Shown here: piece after piece, positions 1 through 8,465 of the stretch
Layout of the letters: every line of letters starts with the position of its first letter
Position numbering within the stretch: position 1 is the stretch's first letter
Assembly: GCA_910586485.1 (NCBI GenBank)
Contig: CAJUIA010000020.1
Location: 11,978-75,977, forward strand
Length of the DNA stretch: 64,000 bases
Reading direction: 5' to 3'
Source: an uncultured Acetatifactor sp.
GTDB lineage: Bacteria; Bacillota; Clostridia; Lachnospirales; Lachnospiraceae
Program-made: the position numbers and the translations under genes
The notes under the pieces: generated by a model
What the model was told of the DNA's origin: nothing
Seen by the model: the letters and a program-made list of their open reading frames with translations, nothing else
Databases searched by the model: none

Positions 1-202
1 ATTTATCAATAGCGTCGATCAATCCGAAAATACCGTAGCTTACAAGATCGTCATACTCCACGTTGTAACCCAGATACATGCTGAGACGTCCTGCCACAAC
101 CTTTACGAGCGGAGCGAATTCCAGAATCAGTTTTTCCCTGGCTTCCGGCGATTTTGTCTTTGCATACTCTTCTAACAGCTTTCTTCTGCCTGCCTCATCC
201 AT
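1..202 (-). CDS. sigD: Flagellar sigma-28 factor (FliA/SigD family), 5' part only
   Basis: The first 67 codons of an alternative sigma factor; the gene leaves the window at the left edge. Visible stretches LILEFAPLVKVVAGRL and YDDLVSYGIFGLIDAI match regions 1.2-2.1 of the FliA/WhiG/SigD class, which directs RNA polymerase to late flagellar and chemotaxis promoters. The ATG at 202 is preceded by an AAAGGGG ribosome-binding site. It is the last gene read from the fla/che operon here, the same place sigD holds at the end of the Bacillus subtilis operon. The family call is firm; the promoter-binding regions 3-4 lie outside the window. Confidence 0.88.
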   Translation of the reverse strand, partial: MDEAGRRKLLEEYAKTKSPEAREKLILEFAPLVKVVAGRLSMYLGYNVEYDDLVSYGIFGLIDAIDK

Positions 203-228
203 GAAACCTGCCGCCCCTTTCGTTTAAT

Positions 229-519
229 TTATTCCTCTTCCTCCGAAACCTCTCCGTCTTCCTGTTCTGTACGGCCCTCTTCGGTTTCCTCCGCTTCCTT
301 CTCTATTACTTCTCCCTCTTCCTTCCGTTTTTTCTCATTCTGCTGATCGAAGAAGTTGAGGGTCCATACCAGAATACTGCCCAGTAAATAAAACAGCAGC
401 AAAACGCCAAGCAGTATTCCAAGCCTTTCCACCATGGCATAGTCGTTTGTGAAGGTAATGATACATGTAATGGCTCCTGCCAGAAGCATCAGCACCAACG
501 GTAAATTTTTTCTGTTCAT
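229..519 (-). CDS. Small two-helix membrane protein of the fla/che operon, unknown function
   Basis: A 96-residue protein lying between cheD and sigD. Residues 8-24 and 33-55 are two hydrophobic segments; the tail from about residue 60 is extremely acidic (Glu-rich, ending in EEE), so a membrane hairpin with a charged cytoplasmic tail is likely. I do not recognise the family. It has the operon's orientation and lies only 19 bases beyond the cheD stop, so it is co-transcribed with chemotaxis genes. Its place matches that of small uncharacterised genes between cheD and sigD in other Firmicutes (swrB in B. subtilis), but I see no sequence evidence that it is SwrB. Confidence 0.7.
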   Translation of the reverse strand: MNRKNLPLVLMLLAGAITCIITFTNDYAMVERLGILLGVLLLFYLLGSILVWTLNFFDQQNEKKRKEEGEVIEKEAEETEEGRTEQEDGEVSEEEE

Positions 520-538
520 GTCAAGATAACGCCTTCCG

Positions 539-1036
539 TTAAATTATGGACTCAGCCCTGCCAACCGCACGGATATGATACTCCCCTGTCTCCGGGTAAA
601 ATATCACGGTTCTTCCATAATTTTTCCCCGTATCCTGCGCAATAATCGGTATCTTCAGTTCCTTTAATTTTGCCTTGGTAGCTTCAACATTTCTGTCGCC
701 CACCTGACCCACATTCATATTGCTCCCCTGTCCCTGAAAAGGAAACATGGTAGCGCCGCCGGCAATCTTTGCCACCATCCGCGAACGCAATGCTCCCAGC
801 CTCTCCATCTGCCGGACAAGCTCCACAATGCCGGTATCGGCAAATTTTGCAATATTCATCTGGCCGTTCCTCATAGCTGTACTGTCAGGCAGCATAATAT
901 GAGCCAGTCCACCGATTTTTGTCTGAGGATCTCTGATTGCGATCCCCACACAAGAGCCAAGTCCCAGAGTGGTCACTCCGTTGGGGCTTACGCAAGTCTT
1001 TAAGTCCGCCATTCCAACTTTAATTATTTCACTCAT
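539..1036 (-). CDS. cheD: Chemoreceptor glutamine deamidase CheD
   Basis: A 165-residue protein of normal CheD length. CheD converts specific glutamines in chemoreceptors to glutamate and forms a complex with CheC that tunes adaptation. The active-site motif GLGSCVGIAI holds the nucleophile Cys29 and GGLAHIMLP holds His46; the Thr of the catalytic trio probably lies near FADTGI. The C-terminal PETGEYHIRAVGRAESII resembles the usual CheD end. It follows cheC in the same direction, as expected for a CheC/CheD pair. Every key residue I look for is present. Confidence 0.95.
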   Translation of the reverse strand: MSEIIKVGMADLKTCVSPNGVTTLGLGSCVGIAIRDPQTKIGGLAHIMLPDSTAMRNGQMNIAKFADTGIVELVRQMERLGALRSRMVAKIAGGATMFPFQGQGSNMNVGQVGDRNVEATKAKLKELKIPIIAQDTGKNYGRTVIFYPETGEYHIRAVGRAESII

Positions 1037-1087
1037 GTTTCATTCTCGTTTCTCTTGTTTCTCTTTGCTCTTCAAATCAAATGTTCC

Positions 1088-1711
1088 CTATACTACCGGC
1101 AGCCCCAGCGAGGTCAGTATCTTCGCATAAGACTCCATATCCGGGATCAGGATAAAGTACCCGTCCAGCTGTATCTCATCATGGAACTGCGACTGAATCA
1201 AAAGAATCTTGTCGCCGAAAATGCCGAACTGGATCGCAGGTACACTAAGAATAGCTCCTGCCATATCCACAGTCAGCGCCGGGGGAGTAGGGAATATTTT
1301 TAAGTTTGTCAGTGTGGACAGGGAATTCAGGTACGCACCAGTAATGATGTTCCCCACTTCCTTCATGGCCGACAGTCCCATCTCTTCAAATTCACTTCCG
1401 CTTGGCAGCATGCCCATGGTGATCTTTTGAATCAGGTGTCTGGCCGTCTGCTCTTCCACCATGAACATCATACTGCCCGTGATGTCTCCCTCCACCCCCA
1501 GAAACACTCCTACCATGATCAGCTCTTCGCCGCCCATCATTTCGCCCACTTCGGAAAATTCAAGCAGCCTGACCTGAGGCACCTTCATATCCACCTTGGT
1601 CTGCAACATTTGTGACAATGCTGTCATTGCATTTCCGGCACCTATATTTCCCAGCTCCTTCAGAACGTCATAATATGTTTCAGTAACCTGCTCTAAGCTC
1701 ATGTTCCCCAT
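1088..1711 (-). CDS. cheC: CheY-P phosphatase CheC
   Basis: A 207-residue CheC protein, which dephosphorylates CheY-P and is stimulated by CheD. Both phosphatase centres of the D/S-x3-E-x2-N type are intact: DVLKELGN (Glu19, Asn22) and SAMKEVGN (Glu118, Asn121). That is a full two-site CheC rather than a one-site CheX. AAGGAGA about ten bases upstream supports the ATG at 1711; a second Met three codons later is the alternative. It sits between cheW and cheD in the operon. FliY in the same operon also keeps both phosphatase motifs, so CheY-P has two likely phosphatases here. Confidence 0.95.
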   Translation of the reverse strand: MGNMSLEQVTETYYDVLKELGNIGAGNAMTALSQMLQTKVDMKVPQVRLLEFSEVGEMMGGEELIMVGVFLGVEGDITGSMMFMVEEQTARHLIQKITMGMLPSGSEFEEMGLSAMKEVGNIITGAYLNSLSTLTNLKIFPTPPALTVDMAGAILSVPAIQFGIFGDKILLIQSQFHDEIQLDGYFILIPDMESYAKILTSLGLPVV

Positions 1712-1794
1712 GAAACCTGTTCTCCTTATCTTATACTAAACTAACAAATAAGCATCCGACGTTCCTGCAGCATTTACCGGCTGCAGGCAATGCG

Positions 1795-2283
1795 TTAATT
1801 TCCCTCCAGACTGAACGCGCTTAAGTCAAACAGAGAGATCAGTTCTCCGTTATGCTTGCCAACCGCATTGATCAGACTCGATTTTTCTTCCTGTGCATTA
1901 TATGTTATCTTCTCGATCTCGTTGACGGAAAGTGTTACCACCTCTTTCACCTCGTCAACCAAAAAGCCTACATTACCCTCCTGCTCCAGCTTCAAGACGA
2001 GAATCCTGGTAGCTTTGGTGATCACGTCATCCTCCAGGTCCATTTTCAGCCGCATACTGATAACGGGAATCACCTCGCCCCGCAGGTTGATTACTCCCTT
2101 CAGGAAGGCGGGCATCTTGGGAATCCGCGTGATGGACTGCATCCGCACAATATTGTCAATACTGCGGATGTCGATTCCATACTGCTCCTCACCCAGCCTG
2201 ATTACAATAAACTGAATGGTTTCCGAAGCAGCCTTTCCCTCTTCTACGAGCAGTTCCTGTACCGTACTTTTATTAAGCTCCAT
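1795..2283 (-). CDS. cheW: Chemotaxis adaptor CheW
   Basis: A 162-residue CheW-domain protein that couples receptors to CheA. After a short N-terminal tail the SH3-like fold starts at about residue 23 with IQFIVIRLGEEQYGIDI. Typical stretches are MPAFLKGVINLRGEVIPVI, FLVDEVKEVVTLS and the end GKHNGELISLFDLSAF. It lies 19 bases downstream of the cheA stop and 83 bases upstream of cheC. Nothing unusual is seen. Confidence 0.95.
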   Translation of the reverse strand: MELNKSTVQELLVEEGKAASETIQFIVIRLGEEQYGIDIRSIDNIVRMQSITRIPKMPAFLKGVINLRGEVIPVISMRLKMDLEDDVITKATRILVLKLEQEGNVGFLVDEVKEVVTLSVNEIEKITYNAQEEKSSLINAVGKHNGELISLFDLSAFSLEGN

Positions 2284-2302
2284 TTTCGTCTGCTCCTCCT
2301 TC

Positions 2303-4411
2303 CTAAATCAGCGCATTTGCGTCCAGAATCAGGGCGATCTCGCCGTCACCCAGGATCGTGGCACCGCTGATAAACTTGCACTGCTTAATATATTTGCCCA
2401 GAGATTTAATAACGATTTCCTGCTGACCGATCAATTCGTCAATCACAAGACCCGCCATCTTATCTCCCTTCTTGACAATCACCACGATCAGATTTTCGTC
2501 CGCCGTTTTCTTACTTTCTATATCAAGCACTTCATTCAGGCGGATCAGGGGAATCACCTGCCCTCTTAAGTGGATGACCTCTTTATTCTGCACCAGCTTT
2601 ACATCGCCGGGAACAATATCCTCCAGGGTCTGGATGGAGCCTAACGAAATCGCATACTTTTCATCCCCCACCACTACCATTAACGCCTGTATGATCGCCA
2701 GAGTCAGCGGCAGCCGGATCGTCCAGGTGCTTCCCTCTCCCAGCTTGGTCTTTACTTCCACCTCGCCGCTTAAGGACTCGATCTTGGAGCGCACCACATC
2801 AAGCCCCACGCCTCTGCCGGAAACGTCCGTAACCTTCTTTGCTGTAGAAAAGCTGGGCAGGAACAGCAGATTTACAATCTCCTTATCCGTCATGTTCGCC
2901 GCCTGTTCGGGCGTAATGCTTCCCCGCTCGATTGCTTTCTCCTTTACCGCCTCCGTGTCAATACCGTTTCCGTCATCCCTGACCTCGATGACCACGTTGT
3001 TTCCGTCCTGATAAGCATCCAGGAAGATGGAACCCACCGAGGGCTTGCCCCTCTGTGCCCGGATCTCTGCAGATTCAATACCATGGTCCGCGGAGTTTCG
3101 CAGCAGGTGCATCAGCGGATCCCCGATCTCATCCACCACGGTACGGTCCAGCTCCGTCTCTTCACCGCTCATATACAGCTCCAGCTTCTTATCCAGCTTC
3201 TTGGAGAGATCCCGAATCATTCTGGGGAACTTGTTCACCACGCTCTCAATGGGAACCATTCGCACCTTCATAACCGATTCGTGAAGATTTGTAGTAACCT
3301 GCTCCAGGTATTCGATCTGCTCATTAAATGCTGTGTTGGTATTGGTCTGCTCCTGACTGGACACCGATACCAGGGAATTCTTTGCGATGATCAGCTCACT
3401 GACCAGATTCATCAGGGAATCCAGCTTCTCAATATCCACTCGAACCGTGCGGTTTACCACCGGCTTTGTATTATTCTTCTTTACCTCCTGCTTGGCCGGT
3501 GCCGCCTTTTCCGGCGCCGTTTCCTCATGAACCTCCGCCGGAGACGCTGTCGTTTCTGCCGGTGCCGCTGCTTCCGCCTCGGCAGCTTCCGCTTTTGCCT
3601 CTTCCTCCGCCTTCTTATAGGACTGATTTTCCTCCAACATAACAGGCGCGCCAGTGGCCTTCTCGATTTCGGACACACTCTCTGCCGCCTGAATAATCTT
3701 TTCGATTTCTACATCGGAAAGCAGAATCAGCGTAAAATCCCTGTCAAATTTCTCGTCCTCAACATCCTGGGCGCTGGGCACGGAGATAATGATCTCTGCC
3801 ATTTCCTCTACTGCCTTAAATACCAGAAATGCTCTTGCCGCCTTCAAGATACAGTTTTCCTGAACCACCACGTTCAGTCCGTAGACCTTCTTGCCCTGAT
3901 TCTGCGCTTCCTTAATCACGGAAATCTGTGAATCATCCAATGCAATATCCTTCCACTTTTCTCCGCCCACAGGCTCCCCGGAGGCTCCCGCGTCTGAAGA
4001 TGCCGCCTTCTCAGGAGCAGCGCTGCCGTTATCATTTAAAATATCATTCAGCTGCCGAATCAGCGCCTCATTATCATTTGTCCCCTCGTCCGCATTGTTC
4101 TGAATATTATCCGTATATTCCTCCAGTGCATCCAGGCATTGAAAAAGGACATCAATAAGCTTGGGCTGCACCTTAATATTGCCGTTGCGCACTTCAGAGA
4201 ATACGTTCTCCATGTCATGGGTCAGATTCTGCATCCTCTTATAGCCCATGGTGCCTGCCATACCCTTCAGCGAATGTGCCGCACGAAAAATTTCATTGAC
4301 CGTATCCTCTCCCTCCGGATCGGATTCCAATTCCAAAATCTGTGTGTTCAGATTCTGCAGATGCTCCTTGGTCTCGTCAAGGAAAATCTCAAGATACTGA
4401 TTTACGTCCAT
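2303..4411 (-). CDS. cheA: Chemotaxis histidine kinase CheA
   Basis: A 702-residue CheA with all five domains in order: P1 phosphotransfer with His46 in EIFRAAHSLKGMAGTMG, P2 CheY/CheB-binding region near 170-260, a long Ala/Glu/Lys-rich linker near 262-320, P3 dimerisation helices near 325-390, P4 ATPase with NSADHGIE, DDGNGID and GRGVGLDVV, and a CheW-like P5 from about 565. It autophosphorylates at His46 and passes phosphate to CheY and CheB. The linker, made largely of A, E and P, is low-complexity and longer than I would expect. It lies between cheB and cheW. Confidence 0.97.
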   Translation of the reverse strand: MDVNQYLEIFLDETKEHLQNLNTQILELESDPEGEDTVNEIFRAAHSLKGMAGTMGYKRMQNLTHDMENVFSEVRNGNIKVQPKLIDVLFQCLDALEEYTDNIQNNADEGTNDNEALIRQLNDILNDNGSAAPEKAASSDAGASGEPVGGEKWKDIALDDSQISVIKEAQNQGKKVYGLNVVVQENCILKAARAFLVFKAVEEMAEIIISVPSAQDVEDEKFDRDFTLILLSDVEIEKIIQAAESVSEIEKATGAPVMLEENQSYKKAEEEAKAEAAEAEAAAPAETTASPAEVHEETAPEKAAPAKQEVKKNNTKPVVNRTVRVDIEKLDSLMNLVSELIIAKNSLVSVSSQEQTNTNTAFNEQIEYLEQVTTNLHESVMKVRMVPIESVVNKFPRMIRDLSKKLDKKLELYMSGEETELDRTVVDEIGDPLMHLLRNSADHGIESAEIRAQRGKPSVGSIFLDAYQDGNNVVIEVRDDGNGIDTEAVKEKAIERGSITPEQAANMTDKEIVNLLFLPSFSTAKKVTDVSGRGVGLDVVRSKIESLSGEVEVKTKLGEGSTWTIRLPLTLAIIQALMVVVGDEKYAISLGSIQTLEDIVPGDVKLVQNKEVIHLRGQVIPLIRLNEVLDIESKKTADENLIVVIVKKGDKMAGLVIDELIGQQEIVIKSLGKYIKQCKFISGATILGDGEIALILDANALI

Positions 4412-4441
4412 ACTGCTTTACCCCATCCCTTTCTTTTGTTG

Positions 4442-5524
4442 CTATGCTTTCACACCAACATTTAAGATGATTTCCTGTGCAATCTGATTCAACGGCACCT
4501 CCTGGTCCGACAGCCCTGCTGCCATCACCGCCTTTGGCATACCGTATACCGTACAGGTGGCCTGATTCTGAGATATGACATGAACCGGCCTTTTAGCTTC
4601 CAGATTCCTGATTCCTTCCGTTCCGTCAGCACCCATGCCCGTCATGACAACACAGACGATCTTGTCAAAACGACTGTCCGCCAGCGATTCGTACATATAG
4701 TTTGCACAGGGCTTAACCCCTTCTCTGGTCGGCTCGTCCGAGTAGTGGATCACATACTTGCCGCCCATACGCCTGACGTTCATGTGCATACCGCCCATGG
4801 CCACGTAAACCACCCCCGACTGCAGCTCATCCCCCTCTTCTGCCTCTTTCACACGGATCGCGCTCAATTCGTTTAAGCGCTCAGCCAAAGACGCCGTAAA
4901 GCCCTTGGGCATATGCTGCACCAAAAGCACCGGCGCATCCAGCTCCGCGGGGAGCCTGGGAATCACCTCATGCAGAGCCTTCGGCCCTCCGGTGGAGCTG
5001 GCAATCGCCACCACCTTTGTGCCCGGAGATTTGGCGGAATATCTTCTGGCAATATCCACCATCTTTGCAGTGATCTGTCTGCTCTCCTGAACCTTCTCCT
5101 TAGACTCAATCTCCGGCGGCTGACTGTTGACTACCACCTCCAGCACCTTTAAAAACCTGGTCTTAAAGGAATCCACGCGGCAGTCCACCGCACTGTCCGG
5201 CTTATGTATAAAGTCAAGGGCTCCCAGCTCCAGCGCATCCAGCGTCAGCTTGGCGCCTTCTCTGGTATCCGTGCTGGCCATCATAATTCTGGCGCGGATC
5301 TTGTTCTCCCGCAGCTTCTCCAAAAGCTGGATGCCGTTCATCTTCGGCATGTTTACATCCAGAACCACTGCGTCATACTGGTTTCTGCTAAGCAGATCAA
5401 GGGCCTCCAGGCCGTTGGTTGCTCTGGCAACAACGCGGAATCTTTCATCCGATTCAATTATATCACAGAGGACTCTTCTCATGAGTGCAGAATCATCAAC
5501 GATAAGAATTTTTTTCTGTATCAT
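4442..5524 (-). CDS. cheB: Chemotaxis response regulator / methylesterase CheB
   Basis: A 360-residue CheB. Residues 1-125 form a receiver with Asp10, Asp11 and the phospho-acceptor Asp56 in VVLDVNMPKMNG. The C-terminal methylesterase carries Ser177 in AIASSTGG, His204 in LLVQHMPKGFT and the catalytic Asp in MTGMGADGTEG. It removes methyl groups from, and deamidates, chemoreceptors. The ATG overlaps the stop of the upstream PilZ gene in an ATGA, implying translational coupling. No cheR lies in the window, so the matching methyltransferase must be elsewhere. Confidence 0.96.
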   Translation of the reverse strand: MIQKKILIVDDSALMRRVLCDIIESDERFRVVARATNGLEALDLLSRNQYDAVVLDVNMPKMNGIQLLEKLRENKIRARIMMASTDTREGAKLTLDALELGALDFIHKPDSAVDCRVDSFKTRFLKVLEVVVNSQPPEIESKEKVQESRQITAKMVDIARRYSAKSPGTKVVAIASSTGGPKALHEVIPRLPAELDAPVLLVQHMPKGFTASLAERLNELSAIRVKEAEEGDELQSGVVYVAMGGMHMNVRRMGGKYVIHYSDEPTREGVKPCANYMYESLADSRFDKIVCVVMTGMGADGTEGIRNLEAKRPVHVISQNQATCTVYGMPKAVMAAGLSDQEVPLNQIAQEIILNVGVKA

Positions 5525-6273
5525 GAATCATTTTCCTTTCTACGGCTCTTTCTCTCTTCCTCAAATATGTATTTGATAATTTCCTCTCTTGTTTTCTGAT
5601 CCATATCATAGTACTGCACCCGGTGTTCCCAGGTCCCCGGACGATTTTCCAGCTCTCTTGCACTTAAAACCTTGCCTACTACCTCATACTTTTTCTGTTC
5701 GTTGTTCTTCAGCAGGTTATAGCTGATATAAAGAAAGCTTTCCGCATCATATTTTTGGGTGGAAATAAATCTTAAGCCTCCGCCGCTGATGTCCACGATC
5801 ACACTCTGGCGCAGGGGAAGCCCCGGCGTCAGTATATAATTTTCACTTTCCTCAATGGCCTGGATCTCTTCCTCCTGCAGGTTTCTGGCGCACATTTCCA
5901 AGGCGCAGCTGAACCGATAGTATTCCCGCCGCTGATACTTTCTTAAGTTACTGGTCATTTCCACCACCAGCAGATACACATTATTACTTTTGTACCTGTC
6001 GATGATTCTGGCGAAGCACTGATAAAGACCGCTGGTGCCGTAAAATACCAGATCAAACTCACTGTCCACCGGAAGCAGGATCAGCTTTGTCTGCTCCATG
6101 GGCATGGTGATCTCCAGCGTATCCTCCGACAGGAAATCATACAGGGCGCTGTAAAAGGTCCTCTTCTTGCCGTCCCGCTGTATCTGCTTTTCACCGGCGC
6201 GCCCCACTGCCTGTAATTCAATTTTGTCACCGATCGAAACAAATTTTGAAAGCATTGAAACCATCTTAACCAC
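5521..6273 (-). CDS. PilZ-domain flagellar brake protein (YcgR/YpfA-like)
   Basis: A 250-residue protein with an N-terminal YcgR-type beta domain (about 10-105) and a C-terminal PilZ domain. The c-di-GMP-binding signature is intact: RREYYR (Arg116 and Arg120) and DISGGGLRF (Asp161, Ser163, Gly166). In relatives c-di-GMP binding lets such proteins slow or stop the flagellar motor. Its place between flhG and cheB implies made-with-the-motor expression. Two in-frame Met codons follow within six residues, so the exact start is uncertain. An HD-GYP protein at 46,034 is the only other c-di-GMP-related gene seen. Confidence 0.88.
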   Translation of the reverse strand: MVKMVSMLSKFVSIGDKIELQAVGRAGEKQIQRDGKKRTFYSALYDFLSEDTLEITMPMEQTKLILLPVDSEFDLVFYGTSGLYQCFARIIDRYKSNNVYLLVVEMTSNLRKYQRREYYRFSCALEMCARNLQEEEIQAIEESENYILTPGLPLRQSVIVDISGGGLRFISTQKYDAESFLYISYNLLKNNEQKKYEVVGKVLSARELENRPGTWEHRVQYYDMDQKTREEIIKYIFEEERKSRRKENDS

Positions 6274-6285
6274 CTATCCTGTTCT

Positions 6286-7164
6286 TTACTTTTTCCCAAT
6301 CATAATATGCGAAAAAAACGCTGCCATTCCTCTTTTCGGCTGTCTCTCTTCCTCTTCTCTGCCAAGGAGCTTCTGTGCTATTCTTTCATACGCCACCGCG
6401 GACCGGGCCCCCGGATTTTGAATGGAAACCGGCATCTGCTGCATCACGGCCCGAAGCAGCTGCACATCCTCCGGTATACTCCCCAGATAAGTCATGGGAA
6501 TCTTTAAGTATCTTGACACCACTGCATTCAGCTTGTCAAAAAGCACCAGACCCTCGCTCTCCTTCTCCACCCTGTTTGCAATCATCTTTACCTTGGTGGC
6601 CTCTTCACTGAATCTGGGATGCCGGTACAAGGCCTTCAGCAGAGAATAGGAATCCGTGATAGATGTGGGCTCCGGTGTAGTCACCAGCAGAATCTCCCCG
6701 CTGGCTACCAGAAATTCCAGCACCGCATCGGATATTCCCGCTCCGGTATCCACAATAATAATATCCGCCATGGTATCCAGCTGATCCAGATTCTGTATAA
6801 TATAACTCAGATAGTCGCGGCTTAAATTAGACATTCCGGCAATTCCGCTGCCGCCTGAGATAAAACCCACATCCATGGGGCCCCAGGTAATAATCTCCGT
6901 AATGCTTTTTCCCTGATAAATCAGATCACAGAAATTGTGCTTGGGGACCGTGCCAAACATAATCTCGATATTGGCAAGCCCAAAATCCGCGTCCAATATA
7001 ATAATTTTCTTATCCATCTTCCGAAACTGAATGGCCAGATTGATGGATGTATTTGACTTTCCCACGCCCCCCTTGCCGCTGGTGACAGTAATCACGCGGG
7101 CCAGAGGCTTCGCTGACTGCTGCTGATTCGCTTTTAATATTCTTAATTGCTCCGCCTGATCCAT
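6286..7164 (-). CDS. flhG: Flagellar number regulator FlhG (MinD-like ATPase, YlxH)
   Basis: A ParA/MinD-family ATPase of 292 residues from the start chosen. The deviant Walker A is VTSGKGGVGKSNTS (Lys31 and Lys36), followed by IIILDADFGLANIEIMFG and IIIVDTGAGI. FlhG works with FlhF to set flagellar number and position. An open frame continues 18 codons upstream to an ATGA overlap with flhF, but AAAGGAGG sits five bases before the ATG at 7164 and the homologous sequence begins MDQAEQLR, so I use 7164. The upstream Met at 7218 is the alternative. Confidence 0.93.
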   Translation of the reverse strand: MDQAEQLRILKANQQQSAKPLARVITVTSGKGGVGKSNTSINLAIQFRKMDKKIIILDADFGLANIEIMFGTVPKHNFCDLIYQGKSITEIITWGPMDVGFISGGSGIAGMSNLSRDYLSYIIQNLDQLDTMADIIIVDTGAGISDAVLEFLVASGEILLVTTPEPTSITDSYSLLKALYRHPRFSEEATKVKMIANRVEKESEGLVLFDKLNAVVSRYLKIPMTYLGSIPEDVQLLRAVMQQMPVSIQNPGARSAVAYERIAQKLLGREEEERQPKRGMAAFFSHIMIGKK

Positions 7165-7214
7165 ACTGCCCTCCTTTGCAAAATGAAACCCTGCAGAATG
7201 CAAAGCATTCCATA

Positions 7215-8465
7215 TCATTTTAGAGTATCCCGCCGTCCTGTGCTAAGCAGGCTCTTCACCGTTTTCTGCGGATTAAACAATTCAATATCATCCGGCACAT
7301 TCTGGCCGAAGGTCACATAAGCTATGGGCGCCTCCACACAAAGCCGCAGATTCATCAAATTTCCCAAGGACGAGGTTTCGTCCAGTTTTGTAAATATCAT
7401 TTGATAATCCGTAATTTCCTTATAGCTTGCGGCAATCCGCTGCAGGTCCCTGTATTTTGTGGTGGCGGACAATACAAGAAAGGTCTGGCTTTCTCCGACT
7501 TCATTCACCGCCTTTAACAGCTGCTTCATTTTCTCCAGCAGCTCTTCATTTTGATGGGAATGACCTGCCGTATCCACAAAGATATAGTCATATCCCCTAA
7601 AATCCTCGATTGCCGTCTTTACCTCGTCCTCCGAATAGATTACCCGGAAGGGAGCCTCTAAAATATTGGCATAAGTGCGCAGCTGCTCCGCCGCCGCAAT
7701 ACGATAAGTATCAGCCGTAAGAAGAACTACCTTCTTCTTCTGATCCACGGAAAAATGACTGGCGATTTTGGCAATGGTGGTTGTCTTGCCAATTCCCGTA
7801 GGCCCCATAAAAAGCAGGGTTTTCGGACCCTTTGACGCCGGAGTGATCCCCTCGGCCTTTCCGAATTTCAGAATCATTTTCTGATATACATTTGCAAGAA
7901 TATAGTCAAAGGGCACATTGGGCTTCCTGTTCTTTTCCAGATCGTCCATGATCTGATTGGCATACTTCTCGTCCACCTCATTTTCCATCATGGTATTGTA
8001 AAGCAGACGAATAAACTTATCCTGCTCTCTGCTGCCGTCGTCAGGGGCTTTCTCTCCTTCATTCTCTGCAGGAGCCGCCGGCTCGTCCTCGGAAAGCTCC
8101 CCCTTTGCCTCCTCCTGTTGAAATCTGGTCACCAGCATCGTCTGCAGGCTGTCCAGCTTTTTTTCAATGTTCTGAGAGCTTTCACTCATAACGCTCACGG
8201 CATTTTGCGCGGCACGCACGCCTTCCTCCAGCTTGGCCGTATCCGGATCCGCCATTTTGGCAGCCTCCCTGCGTACCGCCTTTAAGGAATCGCTGTCTTC
8301 CTCCAGCGCTACCGTCACTTCCACCTGCTTGCTGCCAAAAACCCCTGAAAATCCCTTTTTCTTTACGGTTTTTACATTCATGACAACAAGACCGCTGCCC
8401 AGTTCTTTTCTGGCGGCTTCTGTGGCCTCTTCCTCTGTCTTACCCACAAATTTTTTGATTATCAT
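7215..8465 (-). CDS. flhF: Flagellar SRP-like GTPase FlhF
   Basis: A 416-residue FlhF. The basic N-terminal B domain (MIIKKFVGKTEEEA) is followed by an acidic linker, then the NG domain. G1 is GPTGIGKTTT at 221-230, a further motif is LLTADTYRIAAAEQLRTYA, G3 is DTAGHSHQ and G4 is TKLDETSSLG. FlhF marks the site of new flagella and is antagonised by FlhG, which follows it. The ATG shares one base with the flhA stop. The DTAGHSH motif carries a His where related GTPases usually have an Arg, which is common in Firmicutes FlhF. Confidence 0.95.
   Translation of the reverse strand: MIIKKFVGKTEEEATEAARKELGSGLVVMNVKTVKKKGFSGVFGSKQVEVTVALEEDSDSLKAVRREAAKMADPDTAKLEEGVRAAQNAVSVMSESSQNIEKKLDSLQTMLVTRFQQEEAKGELSEDEPAAPAENEGEKAPDDGSREQDKFIRLLYNTMMENEVDEKYANQIMDDLEKNRKPNVPFDYILANVYQKMILKFGKAEGITPASKGPKTLLFMGPTGIGKTTTIAKIASHFSVDQKKKVVLLTADTYRIAAAEQLRTYANILEAPFRVIYSEDEVKTAIEDFRGYDYIFVDTAGHSHQNEELLEKMKQLLKAVNEVGESQTFLVLSATTKYRDLQRIAASYKEITDYQMIFTKLDETSSLGNLMNLRLCVEAPIAYVTFGQNVPDDIELFNPQKTVKSLLSTGRRDTLK

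Noticed and set aside
3083..3931. A 282-codon plus-strand open frame opposite cheA
   Set aside because: It lies antisense to cheA, has an Arg/Leu/His/Cys composition typical of reversed coding sequence, and has no ribosome-binding site or homology I recognise.
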